64,000 nucleotides of DNA from positions 124,001 through 188,000 of the forward strand of contig WTXI01000013.1 of the NCBI GenBank assembly GCA_022376515.1. Direction: 5' to 3'. The stretch is from Lactifluus volemus. Its lineage: Eukaryota > Basidiomycota > Agaricomycetes > Russulales > Russulaceae. The first letter of the stretch is position 1. The number at the start of each line of letters is the position of its first letter. The notes below the pieces were generated by a model, which did no database searches, was not told where the DNA came from, and saw nothing but the letters and a program-made list of their open reading frames with translations. Positions 45,264-56,553 of the stretch are shown here, one piece after another. The position numbers and the translations under genes are program-made.

Positions 45264-45615
45264 GTATGATCCGGGGTTGTCATGATGCCGGGTGACCCGG
45301 GTCTGACCCGGCATCCTATGAAACTCAGCATCTGATGCCCAAAATCATCACATCGACGCCTGATGCATTAGTCATGCATCAGGGTGGGATACTCCTCCTT
45401 ATTTTGGAAGGTGAGTGTTACATGTTCTTGACGATGCTGCTCGCGGACCCAAGAATGGACTAGTAGTACTTGCTTGTGCTATGTACATGTAATATACACG
45501 TGATGTGAGTTCTTCCTGACCCCCATCGCATTCGCATCTGATGCTTGATGGGTCAGGTGATGACCGACCCTCGCTGATGAGGGGTCAGGCTGATGCTGAC
45601 AACCCTGGTATGATC
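45264..45615. mobile_element. hAT-type MITE, 336 bp, with 8-bp target duplication
   Basis: The element 45,272-45,607 starts CGGGGTTGTCATGATG and ends CATCAGC-type inverted sequence closing in TGACAACCCTG. It is flanked on both sides by GTATGATC (45,264-45,271 and 45,608-45,615). Eight-base duplications with a C.GGGTTGTCA terminus are typical of hAT elements. The interior is rich in GATGC/GACCC motifs and has no open frame, so it is non-autonomous. Confidence 0.85.
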
Positions 45616-46533
45616 CATAGGGTAGATATGGATCAAAGCGGTCTCCTAGGTCGGGTTAATCAAAGATGGATCCGGTGCCGGATTCCGGTCGGAAGTGGTA
45701 CGTAGCCGCGAAGCCCTGGCATCACTCACATGACAAAACTACAGCATTTAAGAACACACTTCTTCACTTCTTTACTACAGATGGATGTGGCGGCGCATCG
45801 CGCTCATTGATCATCGATCATCACTTACATTTCATTACCAATTGAGCGCAGGAATGTGGATCATCTTCTTATAACTCATTGGAGATAACAATAGCTCAGG
45901 GTCAAATGTATTGGACGGCCAATTCAAATCTACCGACGGCAAAATATCAGTAGATCACGGCCCTCTTCACAGTTGACAATAGATTTTTGTCGTGCTCTGC
46001 TTACAATTTCATTTGGAGCTGGTACAAACAAAAGCTACACCAAATACTATGTGTCATTCAACATACCGTATTCGGCATAGCTTGTTTGTGCCTGTAAACA
46101 GCAGAATGCGGGGTCTACTGTATTGCATTCAATTAACTATATCGCAGTCAATACGATATGGTCGCGTGACTGAGTGGCACAAGATAGGTGGGCGACGGAT
46201 CGCCTTCAAGCCCGTTCAGTTACACTGAACCTGTGTCCCTTGCTGTGTCCTGCTGCGGCGGCTTCAACCAATTGGAGTCAAAAACAACCCCAGGGGTCGA
46301 ACTGAATGTGTTGCCAGTGCCAGTCGCCCATCTAGATCTGGAGGGCGTATCCCAAGGCGAATCCCCGGTCTTAGCATCTACATCAGATGACATAGATATG
46401 ATCGTTTCGTGATTGCGATATCTCCGAGCCGCCTAGCATAGAGGTAACCTCACTGGCAGTGGCCTGTGCACGAGTCTTTCTGGAATTCCCAATGGCCAGT
46501 TCTCCTATTGGAAGACAAGCCACTCAGAAAACC

Positions 46534-46541
46534 TATATAAA
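46534..46541 (+). promoter_or_regulatory. TATA box of small WHKVHG gene 3
   Basis: TATATAAACCCCAGG context, about 175 bp upstream of the ATG. Confidence 0.7.
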
Positions 46542-46711
46542 CCCCAGGTTTTGCTTCAAGTCCAGCATCACCTTGAACTCGATCCACACAGGTAACGCGC
46601 ACATTTCCATCTTACCACAGGAGCGCCGCGCTCAGCATAGCTTTACCCCAGATCATCTCAACCAATACACAACCAGCTCTTGCGAATTAACTTTTGAACT
46701 TGAATCTAGTC

Positions 46712-47054
46712 ATGGTGAGTTTGCATGCAAGTACTAGCACCTCGACTCGATGGACTAATATATTGTATATAGCCTGCCAAAGCCAAACTCTCCGACTATG
46801 TCGCTCACCTTGATGCTACTAAGATGACCGGCACCTGGACACCCGCTGGAACGTGGCATAAGGTCCACGGCGATTGCAAGTCCAATACCCGCGGTAAATG
46901 GACCATGTTCACCATGACCTCGAGCGAAACTCCCCATAAATACAAGGTCAAGATTATGGAGGATGGTAAACACATGGTCGCCGAGCACGATTTCGACCAT
47001 GAACCAACCTTCGAGTCGGTTGTCCAGCATTTCCATACCGCCCACGGCAAATAA
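46712..47054 (+). CDS. small WHKVHG-family protein 3, 94 residues
   Basis: ATG exon 46,712-46,714, intron 46,715-46,772, exon 2 46,773-47,054. It begins MPAKAKLSDYVAHLDATK, then GTWTPAGTWHKVHGDCKSN, and ends VQHFHTAHGK. Together with member 2 it forms the pair closest to the centre of the inverted repeat, the two genes pointing away from each other. Confidence 0.75.
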
Positions 47055-49411
47055 GTGGCAGAATCGTCTTGGCTGGTGGTTCTATACCATTTAGCTCTCA
47101 GGCTGGTACAATTTGGATGGCACAATGGCCTTTCAATTACTCGTATACGTTTCGTTTGAATGTCTCTGGATCTAGGTAGTGTTTTGAGTCGAGTAAGGGG
47201 GTGATGACACTACTTGGATTGATTGACAATATATGTTGTTGAACCGTTCGAGACGGAGGATAGAGAGCGCGACCCGCCATACGTTGACAATCGCTGGCAT
47301 TGTCTACACCACCCTATCGTTCTTCCTCTTCATACTTGCTTCCGTCTACCTCATTGTGTGACTTTTTCATTTTTCAAGTCGGGAAGCATACCCGCGCAGC
47401 GCAGAAGTGGTCCGTGTTCTGGTCGATCGCGACGACTCAGACCCTCCTCTTCAGTGTTTCCCACTTTTTTTGACACGCTCGAGGCATTATTCCGCCCAAC
47501 CATATTTCTCTTCCCCCGCCGCTGCCAGAGGCCTCAAATTCTAGGTCGCTCAATCAACATCAGGATCAGTGGTGCGGTCGGCGAAACTGGTGAAGACGAT
47601 GAAAGCGCGAAAAGGTCGTCACGGTACATGATCCAAGAGATGAGGCGCATGTTCCAGTTTGATGCGCAGAGATAAGATAAACTTTATTAATAAGTTGACA
47701 TATATTTGCAAAATGGGGTTCATCGAGATCTATTCGTATCAACCCATAAAGAGTAAAGCCCTTGAATCTAGATTCTGGACACTGGTGCCAACTACAAGGC
47801 GGGCAAGTTCTTAGAATCTTAGATCGATAAGAACGAGAAAAGATTGATTGTCGCCTTCACAAAGTCTTCACCCTTCCAACGCACCCACGCGCACCTGGCG
47901 CACCACAATGGACACTGCTGCTCTTGTCGTGGGGGATAATCCTTCGCCGGCCGTAGCCCGTGGGTGCGATGGTGGCAGAAACACCACATGTAGCAAGCCC
48001 GCCGCACTGGCAGGGGCGATCTCTAACTCGCGGGTGCGGGACGTTGATTATCAATACTTTCCCACCACACGAGACGCGCGTGACTCACGTTGAGTCAACG
48101 CGTCGAAGTCAATTGCGTTATTCTGACCTATTCATGAATGAATCTTGATTGTCTTGCACACAATTGCTACCTCGCTTCCTTGTCCTCACATGGGACCATG
48201 ACTACGTGGCTATGGAGTCTGTCACGATCTCAAACCGAGACGGTTATAAAGACGGCCAAGCATCTCAAGCTTGAGATTCACACTCATTTCCCGCCTCAAT
48301 GGTGGATGGACTCACGCCTCTGAGTTGCTCTTCAAGTTTCCCTTCTCACGGCCCTAATGGCTGTAATTGTATTCTATCCCAGGGACAACAGCACCACGAC
48401 GAATGAAGCTAGCTGCATTAGTCTAAACTTCCAGCGAATGTGGCCATCTTGCCATCTCATCTGCTAGCTTGTGCAGCTCCCACGTTCACCAGTTCACATA
48501 CCTGACTACTGAATGCGCTCTCAATATCTCCTACTTCCTTTTGCACCTCCTGCTGAGCTGCCTGAGGAAATTAGAGGAAATGGCATGGCAACTCCCAGCA
48601 GCGCCAACTACAGGACCTCCATCCTTGATATGTGGTGTTGGCACTCCGACAACTGTTGAAAGCAGCTCACCACCAACTACCCCTGCATGATCGTTCGCAG
48701 GACAATCTCATTCGACTTTGGCCTCCCTTCATCCCCCAGTGCATAAGCGGTGTGTGGTGGAGCGATTTCAGCTGCGCGGCAACATATTTTGTATTTCTGC
48801 CGGCCGGGACAATCCACAACAAAACCAGTCGAATGGCCACCTCCTGATAAAGACCAGCGGTTGACACGGCACCCCAAGGCCAAAAACATGAGTTGTAAGC
48901 CTTTGCTCGTGCGTCCTATAATTTGTTTTATTCACTTTCTTCACATTTTCGGAGGAGAACGAGAAATATGGTAGGGCGGGAAAATGTCTCGAGCGTGTCA
49001 ATAATGCGGGAAACAACGAAGAAGAGGAGGGTCCGAGTCGTCGCGCTCGACCTGAAACACTGACCACTTCTGCGCCGCGCGGGTACGCTTCTCAACTTGA
49101 AACATGAAAATGTCACACAATGAGGTGGACGGAAGCAAGTATGAAGAGGCAGAATGATAGGGTCACGTAGACAATGCCAGCGATTGTCAACGTATGGTGG
49201 CTCGTGCTGTCTCTATCCGCCGTCCCGTACGGTTCAACAACATATATTGTCAATCAGTCCAAGTAGTGTCATCACCCCCTTACTCGACTCAAAACACTAC
49301 CTAGATCCAGAGACATTCAAACGAAACGTATACGAGTAATTGAAAGGCCATTGTGCCATCCAGCCTGTGAGCTAAATGGTATAGAACCACCAGCCAAGGC
49401 AATTCTGCCAC
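47055..49411. other. repeated non-genic blocks of the right arm
   Basis: Mirror of 36,785-38,913. It holds the block with TTCACCC..CGCACCTGGCGCACCAC (about 47,870-47,930) and the region replacing the left-arm hairpin (about 48,480-48,600). No conserved gene is seen. Confidence 0.5.
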
Positions 49412-49753
49412 TTATTTGCCGTGGTGAGCATGGAAATGCTCGACAATCATCTCGAAGGTCGGTTCCGTATCAAATTCGTGCTCGGCGACCAGTCTGGTAC
49501 CATCCTCCATAATCTTGACCTTGTACTTATGGGGATTCGTGCTCGAGGTCATGGTGAACATGGTCCATTTCCCGCGGGTATTGGACTTGCAATCGCCGTG
49601 GACCTTATGCCACGTCCCCTTGGGTTCCCAGACGCCGGTCATCTTGGTAGCATCAAGGTGTGCGACATAGTCGGCGAGTTTGAGCTTTGCTGGCTGTATA
49701 TGATGTATTAGTCTATCGGCTAGTATTTGGATGCATAAGGTCTAACTGACCAT
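49412..49753 (-). CDS. small WHKVHG-family protein 4, 94 residues
   Basis: ATG exon 49,751-49,753, intron 49,694-49,750, exon 2 49,693-49,412. From GVWEPKGTWHKVHG onward it is almost identical to member 1, its inverted-repeat partner. The main difference is a final Lys, because the stop is one codon later. High identity in coding sequence against more diverged flanks suggests constraint or local gene conversion. Confidence 0.75.
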
Positions 49754-49934
49754 GATGGATGACTAGATATAAGTTCAAAATTTAATTCGCGAGAGCTGGT
49801 TGTTTGTTGACTGAGACGATCTAGAGTGAAGCTATGCTGAGCGCGGCGCTCCTGTGGTAAGATGGAAATGTGCGTGTTACCTGTGTGGATCGAGTGTGCT
49901 CAAGTTGATGCTGGACGTGAAGAAAATCCTGGGG

Positions 49935-49942
49935 TTTATATA
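49935..49942 (-). promoter_or_regulatory. TATA box of small WHKVHG gene 4
   Basis: TATATAAACCCCAGG on minus, about 185 bp upstream of the ATG. Confidence 0.7.
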
Positions 49943-50090
49943 GATTTCTGAGTACCTTGCCTTCCAATAGGAGAACTGGCTGTTTAGCAGTCCAAAAAGA
50001 CTCGTGCACAGGCCACTGCCAGTGCGGTTACCTCTATGCCAGCCGGCTCTGAGATGTCAATCCAATGAGTTACGACTCGGACGGTTTTGA

Positions 50091-51117
50091 GGCGGAAAGA
50101 CTATTACAGCACTACTGTAGGTGGCGGCTCGTCATGAATGCCCTCGGTTACATTACAACTTGGTCCGCACGGTCAATCAGAGCCAACAACAGCTCAGGCG
50201 CTCAGGGTCGGGTGTAATGCTTCCTCAGTCGCGTGACCAGTGTCAAGCACTGATGCTGAAAGGACACTGCGACGTGTTGTAGTAATGCCATTCATATTTT
50301 GTATGGATGCCACGCCACGCCAGTCACTACACAGAGTCTTGAGGGCCTCAAAGTCTAGGTTGCTCACCGAACATCAACATAACAACATCAGGATCAGTGG
50401 TGCGGGCGGCGAATATGATGAAAACTCATCTCCCGCTAGTCTAGTGGTAGCAGAGTCCATCGTCGTGAGCAGATGCACGTGCGCGCATTGGAAGGATAAA
50501 AGCGCGAAAAGGCCATAAAGATTTCATATGATGATCCAAGAGATGAGGCGCCTGTTCATGTTGATGCGCAGAGATAAGATAAAATTTATTGATCAGTTGA
50601 CATTTATCGCAAGGACACTGGTGTCAAATATAATTCTGCGGAGGGGGCAAGGGCGACACCTTTCTTAGAATCTTAGATCGATAAGAACGAGAAAGATTGA
50701 TTGTCGCCTTTACAAAGTCTTCACCATTCACCCTTCCAACTCACCCACGCGCACCTGGCGCACCACAACGGACACTGCTGCTCTTGCCGTGGGGATAGTC
50801 TTTCACCGCCCAGCCCGTGGCGGTGAGAGCGGCAGAAACACCATATGCAGCACGCCCGGGCCGCAGGCAGGGCCGATTCTCCTAAATGTCACGTGCTATA
50901 TCGGGGCGGGCAGACTCGGACCTAACTTACATTGAATTACTACATTACCTCCATTCGAGACTGTCCCCATGCGAAGAGGCCATCCACTGGCAATACATCC
51001 GACCCTGAGATGTTGTTGGCTGTGATTGGTGGATCTAAGTATTAATATAACCGAGGGCAATCATAATGAGCCGCCACCTACAGTAGTGCTGTAATACCCC
51101 TGCCGCCCCAAAACCGT
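50091..51117. mobile_element. candidate DNA element with long terminal inverted repeats (right arm)
   Basis: Partner of 35,171-36,120. The terminal inverted repeats are at about 50,091-50,220 and 50,990-51,117 and share ACGGTTTTGAGGCGG at the outer end and TTACAGCACTACTGTAGG. No transposase is encoded. Because both copies lie in mirrored positions, they were probably present before the arms were duplicated. Confidence 0.5.
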
Positions 51118-51484
51118 TGTTACTCATCGAATATGGCCAGACAACCGGGAACAGCATAAACGATGGGTGTCGCAGGATTGGTATGTGGTCATATAACCCG
51201 GACACCGAGCACGCAATGATCATCACACCACAATAAGGAAAAATAGAATAGGCGGTTACAGCATCGTTCACGTGGTTTTTCTTTCTTTCTTATCCTTTCC
51301 GTGCGCGATCACCTTCTAACGAGTATGTTTTTCGCACACTGTTTCACATTCAAACCATAAGTTTGTCTTCGGTGGGTACATCAAACCTTTGTATTCGTGG
51401 GAGGTGGGTGAGCATAGAACATATACCGACATCTTTATGGTCCAGAATCGGGAACTTTCTTCTGGCTGCCGCACTGTCTTTCTT

Positions 51485-51826
51485 TCACTTCTCGATCCTG
51501 GAAAAAATATAGTCCTTTGAAGCTCTTGCGTGAGTCAGTACCGCCCTATTCCCATGGTCAGTCAGTTTTGGCCCACTGGCCGTCCACGTCATCGTGTCAC
51601 CCGCAGCGCTCTTCTGGCTCAGCGTCATCAAATACATCCCTACATTGGAAGAGTTCGAGAGCTGCAAGCGACGTAGGATTTCATCCCAAGAACGATGGAT
51701 CCGAATTCGATGTTGTTTGAAAAATCGATTGATTTGCTGGTGACATCCGTTTGGCCCAGTGATGATAAGAGAGGCGGATAGTTGGCATCTGGTGCGGTAC
51801 ACTTCAAAGTTCTCCCTGTGTCTCAT
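51485..51826 (-). CDS. hypothetical 113-residue open frame, unknown (right arm)
   Basis: The frame begins MRHRENFEVYRTRCQLSASL and ends FSRIEK. The left-arm counterpart (from 34,574 on plus) is broken by a deletion after EQHRLR, so conservation does not support it strongly. It overlaps, on the opposite strand, the frame at 51,759-52,055. At most one of the two is likely to be real. No domain is recognised. Confidence 0.25.
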   Translation of the reverse strand: MRHRENFEVYRTRCQLSASLIITGPNGCHQQINRFFKQHRIRIHRSWDEILRRLQLSNSSNVGMYLMTLSQKSAAGDTMTWTASGPKLTDHGNRAVLTHARASKDYIFSRIEK

Positions 51827-52055
51827 GGTATTGCATTCACGCTGCGTGTCTAGCCACCACTCAGGCTGTGGCCGGTTGTTCCGAGTCCCAGTGAAATCTG
51901 TGTATAGTCTATGGCTTCACACGCTCCGCCTTCTCCCCTTTTCTATCCTTAACCTCGCCCGTCCTGATTCAATGGTGGGACATTCGAGTAGAATGTCTCG
52001 TCCTTTTCAATTTCGGCGCCATGATCGTCGGAAAGTTCGGTCGCTCAAGTTGTGA
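51759..52055 (+). CDS. conserved small open frame, 98 residues, unknown (right arm)
   Basis: Counterpart of 34,336-34,641. It starts MMIREADSWHLVRYTSKFS. The frame survives many substitutions and a 9-bp indel, and it points the same way as the downstream APH-like gene. Composition is basic, with no signal peptide. Confidence 0.3.
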   Translation: MMIREADSWHLVRYTSKFSLCLMVLHSRCVSSHHSGCGRLFRVPVKSVYSLWLHTLRLLPFSILNLARPDSMVGHSSRMSRPFQFRRHDRRKVRSLKL

Positions 52056-52442
52056 TCAACGTCTACTTGAGATACCACCGTTGCTGTTGCGGGTAGGCAT
52101 GGGACCGTTGCAGAGTCCGTCGAAAGGGATGCGATCGCCGGCGCGAAGGGACAATAGACTATCGACCGTAATCAGTAATGTTCACGGAAGTCGCCATCAC
52201 AGCTGATACGTGCCATGCGGCTGCCCAGGCACGCGGAAGCAAGGGTAGGGCCATCAGCGGCATTTCTAGTTAGTCATTGTATGGCTTTTCACTCCGGCAA
52301 GTGGATGGGCATGCGAGAACGAATGAAATTGCTCTTCGCGCCACTTCCGGTGATCTAAGTCCTCCTAGATACCGGTGACCGTCGATCTTGTTTTGAAATT
52401 CGAGGTCACAAGCGCTTATCATATTTTACACGTGTACCCACA

Positions 52443-53623
52443 TTGATGAGCGCAGTACTAGTATCGTCATGGGAAAATTCTATTTTGCTCGCCCTGCTAC
52501 ATCTGCCAGTGCTCACGAAGCGGTGTGCATGTATCCCCAGCCGTCGGATCTTGACCAGCTTAGCAATGCGGAAATCTCGAGCTCAGCAGGAATGCCTCGG
52601 GGCCCAAACTATACCCAGAGGCCGGTGTCATCAGCTGACGCCCAGCACCGTCGCAAAGGCTTTCCAAGACTTGGCCGAAGGCGCTGTAGACTCGCCAGAA
52701 GCGAACGCGCTCGACCTCCTGTTCGCACAGACGACTATCCCCGTCCCACGCGTCCGCCGCGTGGTGAAACGCCAATGGGACCTCTTGATCACCATGGACT
52801 ACACCCCAGGTTCAACTCTAGCTCACATTCGAGGGCGTGTCCTGCCACTCGCGCTGTGCCAGTGGTTACGTGTCAAGTGCCGATACCTCACCATTATGTC
52901 ATCGGTTAGCTACAAGCTCGCCTGTCTCGCCCTCGCCTCCTGCTCCCTGACCCTCCTGCGTTCCCAGCCCTATTCCAACGTTTAACCAACTCTTTCGACG
53001 TGGCGGAAAATCCAAGTGGCTTTTAAATTGCGCTGCTATATCCCGGACCGTCAGTTCCGTCGCCTGAAAGTGTCACTGGCACGACGCCTGGTCCACTGAG
53101 CGCGCAAGGAGCACGAATATGTGAATCCCCCATCTTTGGTCAAGTCCAATCTCATCGCGGTCCATTCACCTCGTACTCTGATCTCTCAGCGTTTTTCAAC
53201 GAGCGCCACCAGGCGGCAATGAACGACGAGAGATTACCTCGAGATGACTTCTCGAGGAACGATTTATTCGACAATTCCCAAACCGCTCGTTCTCACACAT
53301 CAGGATTTCAACCTTAGAAACGGCATCGTAGGCGAAGGTGGTCGCTTTTGGGACGTTACTGGGGATGGGCAGGATATCATCCGCCTTGGTTTGGGTACGT
53401 GGCAAAGAATGAAGAGATGATCAGTGGAACGAACAACGAGTTTTGGAAGGCGTTGGTCCCTTTCATTTGTGGACCGTATTTCATGCAGGAAAGGTGGCTG
53501 TTGAGGATGTCACAGGGATTGTACTTTACTCGAACGAATGCGACACTGCCAGTGATACGTCCTGACTGGATAAGATTCTCACTTGCACTTCAAGTTGTCA
53601 CGGCCCTAGTACGAATTCCATAG
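52443..53623 (+). pseudogene. aminoglycoside-phosphotransferase-like gene, frame-broken (right arm)
   Basis: N-lobe: FQDLAEGAVDSPEANALDLL (about 52,665) and TIPVPRVRRVVKRQWDLLI, then MDYTPGSTLAHI (about 52,795). The frame shifts near 52,840. Near 53,280 comes KPLVLTHQDFNLRNG with the APH catalytic HxDxxxxN motif (H-Q-D-F-N-L-R-N). A last frame reads YWGWAGYHPPWFGYVAK (about 53,360), the usual APH segment after the catalytic loop, and ends near 53,623. At least three frame changes lack obvious introns, so the gene is probably dead. In fungi such genes are large families of unknown substrate and need not confer drug resistance. Confidence 0.65.
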
Positions 53624-53672
53624 TACAACGGTTTGGCTTCTCCCTATCTGATCGGCTATTGTAGTGTGGTAC

Positions 53673-53778
53673 TCAATGGTAGAACTTGGCATCGGGTTCG
53701 TCGGGCACCCAAAACCTGTGATCAGCGGGAACCTTCAAGTAAGGAATGTTCGCTTCTGGTGGAAGGTTTGTATGAAAC
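53673..53778 (-). other. possible orphan terminal exon
   Basis: On minus, an acceptor-like TTCCTCAG (ending at 53,779) is followed by an open stretch FHTNLPPEANIPYLKVPADH and, after about a dozen more codons, a TGA at 53,673. No upstream exon was found. It may be a remnant. Confidence 0.2.
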
Positions 53779-53779
53779 T

Positions 53780-55461
53780 GAGGAATTATGAAATGGAGAG
53801 ATAATGTGTATGCGATGCATCAGATGAGGGTACCGGGGCTCCTGTCGCTCCGATTCTACTGATGGAGATGTGGTAACCTGAGTGTACGGTACTTCATCCA
53901 TCAGACCACACGATCAGGAGCATTGGCTGACCTGACCCTGATGTTGATGCATGATCCGTTCTTAATTATTCAAGATAGACTTGGATCAGTTGGCTGTGCA
54001 ACACCGTAAGCTTTTAATTGTTGTTTGTAAGCTTAGCCCAAGCAATGTGACTGCCAGTGGATTTGAATTTTGTGACTAAAGTTTCATCGTTATTTCGACT
54101 ATCAGCCGCTGTCTGGGTAACGTTTGCGCATGTTGAATGATGAGGCTGTTGGATAGAGTCGCCAGCGAGACCGAGCCTGTACTCTTATGATATTTCCACC
54201 ACATATAAGTATCCATTTGCGTAGCCAACTCCGAGTCCCTCGCTCATAAACTGGCAAAAATGTGCTTATCTGTCCAAAAATGCTTGGAAACTCCTAAAAG
54301 TGACGAGAGCCGTTGATCTGAACATAAAGAAGCATGAATACATGATCTATTGATGGCACAAAGTGATCGCAATAGCTCCTAGCTTCTGAGCTCAGGGAAA
54401 TGATCAATGAAGAAGTAGTCGTCGTCGTGATTGGGGTCAGTACACTTCTGTATCACAACGTGATTGATGGGAACGCGTGGTCATGGAGCGGATTGATTGA
54501 TAATGAAAATAATGGATGGCAACTCTCTCAGCAAGTTATGAATAGAAATCCGGACAACGTGGAAGCCCAACGATAAAAACGTTCATCCATTGAAGATGGC
54601 GTCATCATCGCTCGGACCGGCTGGACCCGGTCCCGCAATCAGGTTACTACGTGGCAGATGCATGGCCAATTCAATTCAACCTCGCTCACACGATCCATAA
54701 CGGCGTTTTTGACTTGAGTATGTTGAGCGCTGCTACATGACATGCATGTCAATTCTGGATGGAAGCTTCCAATTCAAGTTCAATTGAACGAACATCGATG
54801 AAACCCTGAGTACGGAGCAGAAAGGAACGCATCATATGTACCTAGAAATCGTTCGTGGAATCGCGTTCCTTGCGAGTGATAAATGCACCCTGCACGAGGT
54901 GGACGGGTTCATCCTTTTCAAGGTTTTCTGATGCGAGAAGGCGCACCACCGTTTCCCGTGCGAAACCGGCTTATCGTTTTCTGCGATGTTCCCACTGTCG
55001 TGAGGGGGCCAGTCTTTGCCTCGTCGACCGGTTATGCTGCACTCTGCCCGCGGTTGAAGGGCTCGAGGATAAAATCCTGGAGTGCGAGGCGTAACGGTCG
55101 TGCTCCTCGTCGTAACGTCACTCAGGGGAGCGACATCTTTGGCGATGCAAGAATTTGCTCGAAGAGATGAGACGAAGAACAGGAAAACTTGAATACATGG
55201 AGGGCTTGCGGGAGGTCGTTGTTCCAAAGTTGCTATTATTTTCTTTCCCACCGGTGTTGCGGTTTTGACTCAAGGAAGTCCCGCCGTCGATCAGTAAAGC
55301 CGCCTACTGGCACTTTCAGCTAAAGAATGGCATTTTTTTTTCGTTTCCACCAAGTTTCTTTGGTTACTATTTCGCAAAACAAAGGCTACATTTCCTGATG
55401 TAGTCGGTGAATCTATCTAACTTGCATCCGCTGACTCGCTCCGCCTTCCAGGTCCTGCCCA
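53780..55461. other. outer end of the right arm and unique flank
   Basis: From 54,383 to 54,596 the sequence is the outermost part of the inverted repeat. Between 54,845 and 55,250 minus-strand fragments such as ETVVRLLASENLEKDEPVHL look coding, but no continuous gene can be built. A diverged GACCCTGATGTTGATGC segment near 53,935 recurs near 57,580. Confidence 0.4.
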
Positions 55462-56553
55462 TCATCCTGTCTCGGCATATTTCAGATACTTGTCAGGGTT
55501 TTGGAAGTGCAGTTTGAACCCATGAGCCTGTAGCTTCTTCCGCATCGTCATCCCGATGGCGCCTTCTTCGTCCTCATTAAACTTGGCCCTTCCCCAGTCT
55601 TGCTCCGACTCGTTCCCTCGGAATCTACATAGACCAAAGTCGATCATGTAGACTTGGAATTTGCCCCCATTTTCGGTAATCATGATATTACCGGGGCGTA
55701 CGTCCCGGTTCAAAATATTATGGCTGTCGAGTATGCGAACGATTCCAAGCGCTTGGTCGACGAGACCTTGCCATGCAGTGTTAGGAGCGTGTTTATCCAT
55801 ATCTGACATGCTGAACCCGTGGATGTATTCGAGTAAGACTCCCTTGATGTGGAAATGGTCCGAGTCTTTGGCATTCGGTGGTGTAAGCTTGAGCTCCACG
55901 GAGGCGAGAAGATGGGGAATCTGGTGGCCCTGATAGCTGCTTAGTGCGGCGTAGGTGGCCGTTTCAGCCTGGAAGCACTTGAACAGTTCGTCGCCCAGGT
56001 AAGCTTCATTCTGAGCGGCGTTCCAGCGCTCTCCCGTGGAATCTAGGTAGCCCGGAATACTATGAAGGTCGTGGAGAAATCCGTTGATTGCACCGCTCTC
56101 GACATCGCGGATGTAGGCCTCTTCAATTTGCTTTGTCCAATGGCCGAGGCCATTGTCCTCTCGATGCTGTTCGGCAAAGCGACGATCAAAGAGCTTGAGA
56201 AAGGCCGTTTTTGGCTGTTGGCCTCCGGCCTGAATGTCGACGATCATAGCGCAGGAGAGTGTTCGCGGAGTAATAAGTTGGCGAACATGCACGTGGATTT
56301 GGGATCCTTTGGCTGGGCCGATGACGTCGAGAGTCAATTGTTGGTTGACGTGGTAATCCTCAAAGGGAGAGTGCTGAGCAGGCTGGGAGGGGGTTATCTT
56401 AGCAGGCTGTGACGGAGGTTTCTGAGCAGGCTTGGGAGTGGGCTGAGGTTTCTGAGCGGGCTTGGGAGTGGGCTGAGGTTTCTGAGCAGGCTTGGGAGTG
56501 TGCTGAGGATTCTTAGCAGGCTGGGGAGTGTGCTGAGCAGGATGGGAAGGCAT
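55462..56553 (-). CDS. kinase-like protein 2 with proline/lysine repeat leader, 363 residues
   Basis: Paralog of the gene at 44,224-45,195. It shares HSPFE.Y, TAFLKLFDRRFAEQ (ATP-lysine candidate), the catalytic ILNRDVRPGN (Asp284, Asn289) and VYMIDFGLCRF (DFG Asp305). Residues 1 to about 62 are a tandem array of a ten-residue unit KPAQKPQPTP with degenerate flanking copies, absent from the paralog. Such leaders are usually unstructured and may bind SH3-like or profilin-type partners, but this is inference. The frame is intact and the ATG at 56,553 is the first in frame. Probably expressed. Confidence 0.8.
   Translation of the reverse strand: MPSHPAQHTPQPAKNPQHTPKPAQKPQPTPKPAQKPQPTPKPAQKPPSQPAKITPSQPAQHSPFEDYHVNQQLTLDVIGPAKGSQIHVHVRQLITPRTLSCAMIVDIQAGGQQPKTAFLKLFDRRFAEQHREDNGLGHWTKQIEEAYIRDVESGAINGFLHDLHSIPGYLDSTGERWNAAQNEAYLGDELFKCFQAETATYAALSSYQGHQIPHLLASVELKLTPPNAKDSDHFHIKGVLLEYIHGFSMSDMDKHAPNTAWQGLVDQALGIVRILDSHNILNRDVRPGNIMITENGGKFQVYMIDFGLCRFRGNESEQDWGRAKFNEDEEGAIGMTMRKKLQAHGFKLHFQNPDKYLKYAETG
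56392..56535. repeat. 30-bp tandem repeats encoding KPAQKPQPTP
   Basis: On plus the units read like GAGCAGGCTTGGGAGTGGGC; three are near-identical and others degenerate. They lie wholly within the first exon of kinase-like protein 2 and do not shift its frame. Confidence 0.7.

Larger units (their letters stand above)
45770..54596. repeat. right arm of the large inverted repeat
   Basis: Partner of 33,046-39,970. It is longer because it keeps a 1.13-kb segment (53,257-54,382) lost in the left arm and other local insertions. The outer end is at about 54,596, where homology stops after CCAACGATAAA. Confidence 0.85.

Noticed and set aside
50445..50480. CTAGTCTAGTGGTAGCA, resembling the 5' half of a tRNA
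   Set aside because: The mirror copies (35,780; 38,340) do not keep the tRNA-like pattern and there is no 3' half.
54832..55251. 139-codon minus-strand frame
   Set aside because: The most protein-like residues (ETVVRLLASENLEKDEPVHL) are in a different frame, and no consistent exon chain could be built.
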